A DNA stretch of 64,000 nucleotides from Merluccius polli. Its lineage: Eukaryota > Chordata > Actinopteri > Gadiformes > Merlucciidae. The stretch's first letter is position 1, and the number at the start of each line of letters is the position of its first letter. The stretch covers positions 124,001 to 188,000 of the forward strand of contig JAOPHQ010005141.1 in NCBI GenBank assembly GCA_030340625.1. Reading direction: 5' to 3'. Shown piece after piece: positions 22,601-32,500 of this stretch. The translations under genes and the position numbers were made by a program. The notes below the pieces were generated by a model, which saw nothing but the letters and a program-made list of their open reading frames with translations, did not search any database and was not told the origin of the DNA.

Positions 22601-25600
22601 TACTACAAAAAGAAGCCGTGCGCAGTGTGTCTGTGTTTCACTGCAATTTGTTGCCACGGGTACATATTTGCATACAGTTGGTGATGCCGAACATATAAGC
22701 AAAAAGGTGCCTTGCGATACGCAAGGTTGTAGCTGCCCTAAATACACTGCTAAATATGTTCGTGGTGTTTCCCAACTTTTTGCCAACACAAACCGTCAAG
22801 TTGCAAGTTATCAACTTGGAGGTCAAAGAAAACACCGGTATACGTGAATGAGTGGTAGAGTGGCGGTAGCGCGTCAGTCTTCAGATACTGCGTGCTGGGT
22901 TCGATTCCCAAGTGAAGTGGGTATGTGTTTTTTATTTAAAAAAAGTTATATTTCTTATGTCATATGGAATATTTATTCATTAATGTTATGGAATTATCCA
23001 GTTTGGTAATCTAGATGGGGGTAAAAGGCGTGATGATGGACAGGCAACATATGAACCCCGGTCGCTGGCGTCCAGCTCACATAGCCTACTACTCCTCCAC
23101 ACCGCCGTCGCTACCATCCAGCACATGCAATACGTTTCTTACATATAGGATGTATTTGAAAGGAATTCCCTAAATTACACAAAAAAGCAAGTTGGAGGTT
23201 GCTTTTGCATTTTGCAATCATATGCGTAAGAATTGTTCGCCATTAATCCCAATAGAGTATTGGGATTAATGGCGAACAATTCTTACGCATTCACAGAATC
23301 TGCTGTTTTTTGCCAGCATGGGCAACTGTATTGCCCCTTGCCGTTATTTGCTTTTTAAACTCCTCGTATGAGTTCATAATCACTACTTGCTCCTCCTGAG
23401 TGACATACACAGCCCGTGTTCGCTCCGTCGGATCCATTGCGTCAAGGTGAATGACGTTGGGTTACGCCCTTTTTATGTGAACGCGCATTGAACCTAAAGC
23501 GGAAAACCTGGCTTGACAAATTTACCTTTAAGTGAGCTTCGTGGAACCGCTTAACTCTGATTGCGAGTTTCGTCTTTAGCAATCGAGGTTTTCCCAAGAA
23601 AGCCTGGATATGTTCAGCGAGCTTCGTAGTATACCCCCCAGGTCTCAGAGTGGATACTGTTATTTTTTCTCAAAGATCAAGTTCTGATATACAAGCAAAC
23701 TTTTTTACTAAATTACTTGATATTGAAAGTAACAAACTATAGACTAAAAAATAATAAATAAAACAACAATAATAAAACAAATACAACTATTGGACCAAAA
23801 ACATATTGGGGCAATTGCTCTGTTAGCATTGCGTTAGCTGTGCTGCGGTTTAAAACTGTACTCCGTAAACCGGAGGTTTTGGAGTTTAACACGCAGCTGC
23901 GCACGAAGTTAAACCTGATTGCTGTGTAATGACCGACACAGGATCAGCTGATTCCTAGTTAAACTCGGGTTAAACCGGAAGGACTCTGATTTCTCGTTAT
24001 ACTCGAGCAGACGCAGTCTTAACTTAATGTTGGATGCATTTTGTGCTATAATTACCAACAAAAACTTAATGGGAATGTAAAGTGAACTATAATATAATAA
24101 AACGCAAATAATGTTGAAATATATTATGAAATAGTCTAGCCTACTTTTTGTGGAAATCTGAGTCTGGAATCTGAATCTGCCCTCACCTACGTCAATCAAT
24201 CAATCGCGCCGCACCAGGGGGGCGCCCCCGTCAACAATCGCGCAGCACCCCCCCCCACACCCCGTCAACAACCGCGCACCACGTAATGTTTATGGGGGGC
24301 ACCAAAATTGTTGCTGCATACCCCCCTGACACGATGAACATGTCTCGGATAGAGAACTATAACGAGCAGAAGTTATATTTATTGTACTGCATTCGAGGTG
24401 TTGTGGACACGGTGGAAGAGGAAAGACACCACCACGCTCCGAAAAAAGTCTGTTTGGGATGATCTCTCAAACACATTTAACAGTAGATCTTCCAGCAGAA
24501 GACCGAGCAGCGGCACATTTAATGAATTTATGGAAGCGCTTGAAAGTTGAAGCGCGTAATGCTATTGCTGAGCGGACGCACGACCGAGACCTGAGCCCCG
24601 TGAGCCGAAATATCACTGCTCATTCCAAGTCGACTATGTCCAATAGTGTTATTGTACTGAAGGCCTATCTGGCGTAATAAGTGTAAATGTATCATACATT
24701 ATTATTAATACTACTAATAATAATTAATAAAACTAATTCTGTGTGTGTCGGTTATAATGGAGCCTTGTTTCATCCTGCAAACTGGTTTAGTCTCCTCTAA
24801 AACCATGTCCGTTTCGAGACTAGACTAACACGCACAAAATACGCCCGCAGTGTCTGATGTGAACTTCTCTGAAGACACAGCAATTGAGATCAAGGTAAAC
24901 CGCAGCTGCAGGTTAAACCACAGGTACATACGACACAGCAATGGAGCTTAAGACGTCACGTGACTTCTTGCGTCACCGATGAGTTTAAAACCGTGTTAAA
25001 CTCTAAAAAGTGGCTAACGTAGCGACAGAGCAATTGCCCCATTGTATTTTGGGTGTATAGTTGTGTTTTGGCAATACAATTGCAATGTGCATAAACACAT
25101 ATGTTCATGATTTCTGTATTTGTAACCTCCTCTGCTCTAATTTCCTTTTTCAATGCTCTACCCAACCTATCAGCCAAAGACATCAGAATTAACCTAGAAA
25201 TCCCGGCAGAAACAATTCTGAAGACATCAAGGGAGGTGATGAGCACTGTAGGGGAGTGGCAGCTCATGAATATCACTACTCATAAACACATTCTTCATGG
25301 ACCAGAAATTGATGAGCTCAAATTTCACGTATGTTTATGAACTTCATTTATAATTTAAGGAATAATAGAATTATATTATAAATATAACTAATATATATAT
25401 TAGAACAAGTTTTTCCTAGCATACAATCAAGGGTACCATAAAGCCAATGGTTGCATAATTGTAACAGTTCTAGGCAGTACAGAGACTCGGACGCAGAAAC
25501 AGAGAAAGACTCAAGGTACACAAAGGACACAAGGTAAAGTTCAAAACAAAGCAAAGTCTTTCCTGGGAATATTACAGGCAGATTAACCAAAAAATCCAAT

Positions 25601-27837
25601 AACAAAATCCAGACAGGGAGTAGGCAAAATACAGAACCGGACAGACAGGCAAGGTCAAAACCAGGGACACTAAACACAAGGAGATTAATGCTGGACAGCG
25701 ATGCAGTCATACTGAGAAATAAAGACAATCTGGCAAGGAAACAGAAAACAGGGAGGTTAAATGCAACCCATACAATCAGAGGCATAATAGTAATTGGAAG
25801 CAGCATTGAAAAATTAGAATATCATCCACGTATCATAAATACCGTACACAAAACAAAACGATCAAGCATTTTCTACAGCACGTCATTAACCAAGGCCTGA
25901 AACACAGCAGGAGGGTTCATATGACCAAATACTCATAGTGACCACTAGGAGTGTTGAAAGCAGTTTTCCATTCATCACCCTCCCTGATGCGGACTTGATG
26001 CTAGGCATTCCTGAGATCTAGAGTGGTTACCTGAAACATGGAGGCCTATGGGTGGGGTGCGGTGAGTCAATGTGGCAAAGCAAGCAGCCGTCCAGGGCAT
26101 TGGCAACCAGAGGGCCTGGGAGAGGCTCCAACCTCAGCTGGAGTTGCTTGGCCAGGCCCCGCTTGATGTTCTCATCCACTCCAGAATCCACAATGACAGC
26201 ATGGCAAGAGAGACCAAGCCAGTATGAATTAACGTTCGGGAGGGATGAGAAGAGGCAAAAGTTCGACTCACCATTCACCAATGAGCCCTGACACTAACTG
26301 GACACCCTGCCATAAGGTGCCCAACTTGCCCACAGTAAACGCATCTCCCTCACACGACGGTGGCTCTCTCACTCCTCCTTTTATGTTGCCATAAAAGGAG
26401 TTTGAATCCACTGCTAAATCAAGCAGCGCTAGCTGGTCCCTGATGTCATCGGAAAGGCTGTGCAGGAAAGTGTCAGACAGGGAGGATTCATTCCAAGTGC
26501 TGCCAGCCGCCATGGTGGGGAAACAGCTAGCATGATCGAACACCCAGCTGCAGTGATCAAAAATCCTCTTCAACTCCTCTGAAAACTCATGTACAGGGAG
26601 GCAAATGGGGATTGATTCTCCCACTGCCACTCTTCCCGTGAAGTTGGTGCTCATGAAAGCCAGTTGTGATCATTCAGTGGGATAAGAAAGGGGCTGGAGC
26701 TCGAAAGTCAGGTTACAGCAGTGGTTCCCAAACTTTTTTTGTTAGCCTTTGCTAAAATTTATGGTGATTTACGGGATATGACATTTATGATTACACAATC
26801 TATATGAAATCTATCTATAATCTATAGGAAAATGAATTCAATTAAAACATCCCAAATATTTTGAAAGGCCTTGTTATCAAAAACGTTATGTACTTAAAAA
26901 AACAAACAAATGTCTTTACACACATAGATCCAACTAAGGCGTTCATCCACTCTTTATGTGGTCAACCTGCTCATCCCCAGTGGCTTCCTGATCACAGTGG
27001 ACCTCTTCAGTTTCATGTTACCCCCACAGAGTGTGGACCGCTCTGCCTTTAAGATGACCCTCATCTTAGGCTACACTGTCTTCTTGTTGCTTATGAACGA
27101 CTTGCTGCCAGTCACTGGCAACACCATACCACTCATAAGTCAGTAGTACTCTTTTTGTCAGAGGGTGGTTAACATGAACTACTATTGCTTGAACTGAAAA
27201 GTATTCAAAGCATACTCACACTCTCGTCTATTTATCCCCAGATGTTTTCTTCTCTATCTGCCTGGCACTTATGGTGACCAGTTTGCTGGAGACAATCCTC
27301 ATTACCAACCTCCACTCTGGTTCCAGTCACTTTGCTCCTGTCCCCCACTGGGTAAAAGTAGTTGTCCTTAACACACTAGGCTGTCTTGTTGGTCTGCCTC
27401 CAAAGCCACCAAAAGACAATTCAACAGGTATGGGGTGTATTAGGCTAGGATATGATTATATCAACAGACTGAAGAACTGATTATATCAATAGACTGAAGC
27501 ACCCAAAACTAAACAACAAACTACAAGTTGTACTTGACATCTCTCCAATATAGATGTGGATTCCAATGCTGTAAAGGAGGAGAGCAAAGTTGGTAAGAAT
27601 CCTCCAATGGCCGTAGAGCTGGAAGACACAACCCTAGATGAGCTGAGGAGGTTGGGGAGAGACCTCCGGGCGATCCGGCTGCAGGTGGACCAGCAGATGA
27701 CAGGGAACCAGAACTCAGAGGAGTGGATGCAGGTGGCATTCATCATTGATCGCTTTCTGTTTTGGCTCTACACCCTCTTCATATCAGTCAGCTGTATAAC
27801 TATGATCTATCTCTGGGGTAATTCATACATGCTATAG
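19627..27837 (+). CDS. 5-HT3-type Cys-loop receptor channel, copy 1
   Basis: Ten coding exons: 19627-19653, 19776-19830, 20149-20312, 20595-20639, 20742-20848, 20979-21148, 25174-25328, 26928-27138, 27242-27427 and 27554-27837. Phases agree at every junction, all with GT/AG sites, giving 467 residues. The order is a signal peptide (about 1-27, core [10 protein letters not shown]), the ligand-binding domain with the [10 protein letters not shown] loop A, the 13-residue Cys-loop ([15 protein letters not shown]), M1-M3 in exons 8-9 ([20 protein letters not shown] at the M1-M2 turn), a short M3-M4 loop with an amphipathic helix, and M4 ([14 protein letters not shown]). Asp before the M2 Arg and Asp at the outer end (MNDLLP) point to a cation channel. 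Compared with human 5-HT3A, loop D Trp is Phe, loop B Trp is Tyr and loop C Tyr is Ile, so serotonin may not be the ligand. Introns 6 and 7 are swollen by transposons. Confidence 0.93.
20517..20556. repeat. GT microsatellite followed by a G run
   Basis: About twelve GT units followed by a run of about 12 G, inside intron 3 of receptor copy 1. Copy 2 has no counterpart. Confidence 0.9.
21187..22303. mobile_element. TIR element 1 in intron 6 of copy 1
   Basis: The left end is a G run plus gtattgcacaaaaccaagataa; the right end cctagttttgtgcaataccccc is its near-complement. Length about 1.1 kb. The interior includes a GC-rich block of cccgacccg/cgggtcgggt words (about 21925-22025), probably a further nested hAT-type repeat. 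No transposase. The target duplication is obscured because element 2 abuts its right end. Confidence 0.65.
22849..22912 (+). other. tRNA-like sequence (Pol III box A/B), not a functional tRNA
   Basis: The stretch has a D-arm-like gtggtagagtggcggtagcg, an anticodon-arm-like cagtcttcagatactg whose loop would hold UCA, and a perfect B box ggttcgattcc at 22898-22908. The would-be acceptor strands do not pair, so it is a tRNA relic or SINE-type head. A weaker tRNA-like arrangement, including ccggggttcatat, lies inverted at about 23050-23110. Confidence 0.5.
23222..23290. repeat. perfect 33-bp palindrome
   Basis: Arms 23222-23254 and 23258-23290 are exact inverted copies around gag. The right arm continues directly into the Myb/SANT-like frame on the minus strand. 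Confidence 0.92.
23291..23437 (-). pseudogene. Myb/SANT-like N-terminal fragment of a Harbinger accessory protein
   Basis: The ATG at 23435-23437 opens a 48-codon frame ending at a TGA at 23291. It starts with an acidic and basic segment, then [19 protein letters not shown], a first helix typical of Myb/SANT-like regulatory proteins of Harbinger transposons. The K-x-x-I-T-x-x-x-N-T-V-A segment that follows also fits that family. The frame ends exactly where the perfect palindrome begins, so the remainder of the domain was probably lost in that rearrangement. It is non-functional as a full DNA-binding protein. Confidence 0.6.
23808..25040. mobile_element. Harbinger-like TIR element 3 in intron 6 of copy 1
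   Basis: The inverted ends ggggcaattgctctgt and acagagcaattgcccc are perfect over 16 bp and flanked by ATT at 23805-23807 and 25041-25043. It includes a duplicated C-rich segment (ccgtcaacaa...cgcgca) near 24220-24280 and a decayed Myb/SANT-like frame (24338-24677). Confidence 0.7.
24338..24677 (+). pseudogene. decayed Myb/SANT-like accessory protein of element 3
   Basis: An ATG at 24338 starts [20 protein letters not shown], with an early frameshift. In the next frames a WDDLSNTFN segment is followed by [20 protein letters not shown], the third-helix region usual for Myb/SANT-like proteins of Harbinger elements. At least two frame changes break it, so it is non-functional. The host element is non-autonomous. 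Confidence 0.5.
25430..26690 (-). pseudogene. decayed sushi-like Ty3/gypsy fragment in intron 7 of copy 1
   Basis: Three pieces lie in retroelement order on the minus strand. From 26654 to about 26280 is a gag C-terminus ([19 protein letters not shown]) and a CCHC zinc knuckle ([14 protein letters not shown]) near 26300-26345, read in a shifted frame. From 26281 to 26050 is an aspartic protease with VDSGVDENI, the DSG motif, and VANALDG. From about 26010 to 25890 is an RT piece with [20 protein letters not shown], interrupted by a stop. Sequence between protease and RT has been deleted. The T-rich stretch down to 25430 may be LTR remains. The family is the sushi-like clade common in fish. Non-functional. 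Confidence 0.7.
26714..26860. repeat. hAT-type repeat end
   Basis: The sequence cagtggttcccaaactttttt is the usual end of a widespread hAT-derived vertebrate repeat. The other end was not located before exon 8 of copy 1. Confidence 0.45.
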
Positions 27838-27967
27838 AACTGTTTTTCAGAAGGGTTTCACTTATGTTATTTAGTGAACATCCTTTGTGTTGCCTTTCTT
27901 TGTAGGCTTTCCTCATATTTAAAGATAATTTGACTTGTATTTATATGAGTAAATAAAATTAGTCAGT

Positions 27968-28230
27968 GATATTCATCATTGATCCCTTTCTGTTTTGGCT
28001 CTACACTCTCTTCATATCTGTCAGCTGTATAACTATGATCTATCTCTGGGTTTATTAATATAGGTCATAGAACAATGTATGTTAAGATGTTTTTAATATA
28101 GTGAACGTAATTTGTGTTAACCTTCTTTGTAGTCTTTCTTTATATCTACAGATTATTAGAGGTTAGGGCTTGTATTTATGTTGCATAACTGCTGTACCTG
28201 TCATATGGGGGAGTACAAAATAAAATGTCT
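27968..28230 (+). pseudogene. duplicated last exon and 3' region of receptor copy 1
   Basis: Starting about 130 bases after the stop of copy 1, the end of exon 10 is repeated ([20 protein letters not shown]), followed by IYLWVY and a stop at about 28056. The downstream sequence (gtgaacgtaatttgtgtt) matches the 3' region after the true stop. A second AATAAA follows near 28220. This is either an internal tandem duplication or the remnant of a further receptor copy. Confidence 0.8.
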
Positions 28231-28269
28231 GTTTGTGGCGACCTGTGTGTGAACTTTTTATTTCAACTT

Positions 28270-29100
28270 CTATACTCTCTTGGGTGTTCGAGGAATCTTT
28301 AAGTATGATATGAGTTAGCTCACTATAGCTGTGCAAAATGTGTAGAATACAAATGCAAATAACGCATTTGACTTAAATTAGATGATTGAGCAATTATCAC
28401 ACAGGCTCAAATTAATTAGATTTAATGAAGTGAACTACAGGGGTTAATTATTTATATAAATACAATTTAATTAACAAGGTAAATATAACATGGAAAATAC
28501 ACCATGTTATACACCAAATAAATGGCCCGTATAAATAAGTCAATAAAAAGATTACCGTGCTCAAGATGGTTTCATTATGATGTTAATCCACATTGTCCAT
28601 GTCGATAATATAAAAGTATACTTATTTAGTACAATCCATCCCGATGTCCTGATCCCAGAAGGGTGGATTTTGATGTACTGTACAATTAACTGTAACTGGA
28701 AATCTCAACATAATTAAGATATAATGTATATACTTCATAGAAAAAAACATATAGGCTAATAAGTGACCAACAAAAAAAAAGGAATACATAATAATAAACA
28801 TACAATTATAATATGAATCAATAATTAATCAATCATGGTCATGGTTGAAACACTGTCTACAAGAAAATAGGCACTTGTCCATTTGTCATCTAATAACTTC
28901 AAATGTAATAGCACTCAGTGTCTCATTTAGAGCCCCTCTCCAAGTGAACACAACTTCAACAATCAACTCCTCTTCTGTCTTCTGTTTTGTACATGGGCAC
29001 TGCAGTAGCAAAGTTTAGTGGACTTACATGTTGGTGTCTACACATTTGTGTAGTGTACTTACTTGTTGGTAAGTTTAGAAATTACAAATTTGTGATGCCG
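28270..29100. other. intergenic, no gene seen
   Basis: AT-rich sequence between the two receptor copies with no supported frame. Confidence 0.5.
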
Positions 29101-29104
29101 ACCC

Positions 29105-29400
29105 TAACACTAACACAGCTGCAGACATGTTCCAGGATTTTGTGAATTTGATACCCTTGTGGTAGCTTTTCACCATCTGCAAGGTACATTCTGGTCTACT
29201 GAAGCTACCAAATGTATCTAAAGCCCTACTTTGCATTTACCAACCCATAGGAAAAGTAGCACTCTGCAGGACAAACCACTTGATTTGTACAAGTGGGTTT
29301 TTCAAGTCACGCTTAGCTTAGAATAATACTATATATATACTGTATATCTTTGTTGTGAATGCAATTTTTAAAGCTGCAATCACATTTCAACGGGGCAGGT
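29105..29400 (+). promoter_or_regulatory. 5' region and non-coding first exon of receptor copy 2
   Basis: Homologous to 19140-19411. It shares ggaaaagtagcac, cttgatttgtacaagtgg and the probable UTR exon ending ...ggggcag before gtattg at 29399. The AT-rich run atatatatactgtatat near 29333 could serve as a TATA element. The acceptor for the ATG exon is ttttcattag at 29522. Confidence 0.5.
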
Positions 29401-29561
29401 ATTGTATCTTTCGTTGATTTAGTACATTTTAGCTACATTTTGTACAATCAATTGACTAAAACGTAAACATTTTGCTGTGATATTCTTATGATTCCTGTTT
29501 TTTTATATATATATTTTCATTAGAATCAAGACACAGACGAAGAGCTGAGAATTGCAAGATA

Positions 29562-32500
29562 ATGGCTGCCAAACACTTTAAATTGCAGGTTAAGAGTATA
29601 GCTCATGTTGAGGGGGTTGTGGTTGTTACACAATGTTAAATTGACTTGTGTGTGGCTATATGGAATTCTATATTGCTTATTGTTTGTTTTCTGTATTTAA
29701 CACTAATTCTTGAATCTTCAGCTATCGACCAGGTTTTTTGAGACTATGGTTTTCATCATATTCGCTGTCACGCAAGGTTAGTACATGGAAACAATTGTTT
29801 GTTTTATTTTCACATTAACAAAGATTACAACTAAAATATGTACGAAGGGGGATCTAGCCATTTTTTTTCCTCAGCAACCATACAAGGTTTGTTGAGAAAT
29901 TAAATAGAATACATGTAATTACATTGTATTTTTGCTAAATATGACCAATAACCTTATTTTAAGTCTGTTATGTAGGCTAAATCCATATTAAAAAATTTGG
30001 AAGACCTTTTCTGTATTATGATTGACGGCTGAATCTTGACAATTTGAATGTGTCTTTAAGTTAATATTTATTTACACTTAATTTAAATACACATTTGATT
30101 GTCATAGTCTACTACACAAACTAGAGAAGGCATTATTGTGGAGTAAACATTTGCCAACATTTGTTTATTTGTTGTTTTTATTATTTTGTTTCCAGCCCAG
30201 TGCTTGGCCCCACTGCTGAACTGCTCTAAACCCAGCCCTCCTGCCCTCCTGCAAGCACTGTCACCGGTCTTTGATTTACGGTTCATACGACCTGTCAGCA
30301 ACATTACTACTTACACAGATGTCCATATATCCTTTATCCTGTATGGCATTCTGGGAGTGGTATGTTCAGTTTTAAAACCATTTAAAAAATTGTATGACAT
30401 GGACATGAGACAACATTTTGAATGAAGAACGAATTAATGAAATTATCTCCCTGGAGTACCTGGGTTGGTATAATGAGTTGGTGAACTAAACTCCTAAGTT
30501 TTGTGCTAGCAATCAATAAATGATCAAGGAGAGTATAACTATGCATGAAACTGACATTTTGGATTGAAGCTACATTTTTGATAGAAAACCCTTCGTATTA
30601 AAATCTCTGTACCTTCGCATATATATTTTTATGGCCTGAGATACATACTGTATTTTACATACAGTTGGCTATTAAAGACTGATACACATCTTTTACAATT
30701 ACTTTTTTTCAGGATGAAAAAGCTCAACTCTTGACCACTTATATTTGGCAAATGATTGTAAGTATAAAAAACAAGGAAACTAAATAGCCAGTCATTATCT
30801 GAATATTTCAATTGAAGTAAAACCCCACATTTTATATTGTATTGAAATCCATGACTTCAAATTAAAACACCTATTTGCTTAGTAGCCAATAGGCAGAATG
30901 CATTAAATAGTGTGTTGTTGTAGGAATGGAAGAATGAGTTCATCAGCTGGGATCCAGAGCAGTGTGGCACAGTTGAGATTTCGCTACCTAGAAGCCAGTT
31001 TTGGGTACCAGATTTGGTCATCAATGAATTGTAAGCTCCATGTATGACTGTAATCATTAAGTGTGAAAAAGAGACAAAACAGATGCCACAAATCTTCTCA
31101 TTGTCTAATGACAACCTTGTAATGTTTGAACCTTAAGGTAAGGCACATTCCATTTAGAAGGGACAACCTGAAAGACTATCACACATAAGTTAAGTTAACT
31201 TCATCACTAAGTGGTATTCTCCGAAGATGTACACAATGTGGATTTTGACTATTCCTTTGCTGTCATCCCAACTCAATTATTCATGTGTTGAACAATTTAA
31301 CAATTTGTATTCAATTATTTTCCTAAATCACTGTTATTTCTCTTACGATTCCATATGTGCAATACAAGGCCTTTAATTTACATTCATAACATCTTTATAT
31401 TGATATTGTAAGTAAAGATGTAAACATTGCTCAAAGTGGATATATGTTTTTGTTGCTGTCTTACAGTATGGCTAAAAACACAGCCCCATCTGTGCCTTAT
31501 GTACATGTGCTTTCTGACGGCATGATCCGCGACTCTAGCCCAGTCAGAGTGGTCAGCTCCTGCAACCTGAACATCTACACGTTCCCCTTTGATGTTCAGA
31601 ACTGCACTTTTACCTTCAACTCCTACATCCACACAAGTAAGACATCACATAAAGAAACAGATCCACATTTCAGTTAGAAAAGAGTAACACATATGCCATA
31701 TGCCGGGAAATAAGGTTATTTTCCACCTACCCATAGTAGGCGGAAGCACCATACCATTTGTTTCTCAAACAAGTTAATCAATGGAAACAGATGGGATTGA
31801 CTAGCTTGGTCAGTGAAGTGAGGGTAAAATACACCATTCTAGCTTCTCCAAAGTAAATATATTTTAGTGATTTCCCTTGTCTCTTTGTGAACAGTATATC
31901 TTAAAACAAAAAAACATCTTAATAGTTTTAGCTACATTTGTTTTCAATTTACAACTCCTACTCAAACTATGCTCTAGTGCAAACTGTGTAGGCTGTGCAG
32001 TGACTAGTTGCACAGGGACAAAAGATAAACAAACTCCATCGCAATCGCATCTTTATTGCCTTTAAGATGAGGGGGCATTTGAGATACTTTGTTATGGTTG
32101 CAATCTGGCAGTATGGTTATTCGATTGTTGATGAATTTTGAATTTTGGGTGAAGGGATACATTTCTAACGTCCTGTGCCCTCTTCTCCTTTTCAATGCTC
32201 TACTCAATTAGAAAAAGACATCAGGGTTAACCTGCACTACTCAATACAAGATATTCTGAATGCTTCATTCAAGGTGATAAGCACTGTAGGAGAGTGGGAG
32301 CTAATGGATATCACTGCTGAAAAAGAACCACCATTTGAATTTGATGAGCTCAAATTCCACGTATGTTTTGCATTTATAACTTAAGCAATAATAAAATGAT
32401 TTATTTATGATTAGAAAAAAAATAATGATGTACTTTTCCCTGGCGGACAGGGTACAGTAAAGGAAATTGTTATAAAATGATATTATTTTAAATGGCCCTA

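Larger units (their letters stand above)
22306..23638. mobile_element. Harbinger-derived TIR element 2 in intron 6 of copy 1
   Basis: Perfect terminal inverted repeats of 21 bp (gggggtatactacgaagctcg and its complement) are flanked by CAG on both sides. It carries a Myb/SANT-like frame on the minus strand (23291-23437), a tRNA-like promoter sequence (22849-22912), and a 33-bp perfect palindrome (23222-23290). The transposase is missing. It sits at the very end of element 1. Confidence 0.75.

Noticed and set aside
22849..22912. Functional tRNA gene with a UCA anticodon (selenocysteine or suppressor)
   Set aside because: The acceptor strands do not pair, and it lies inside a transposon; only the Pol III-like boxes are convincing.
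25348..25806. A 152-codon hydrophobic minus-strand frame as a membrane protein
   Set aside because: The composition comes from a purine-rich plus strand, probably LTR remains of the adjoining gypsy fragment; no start context or homology was seen.
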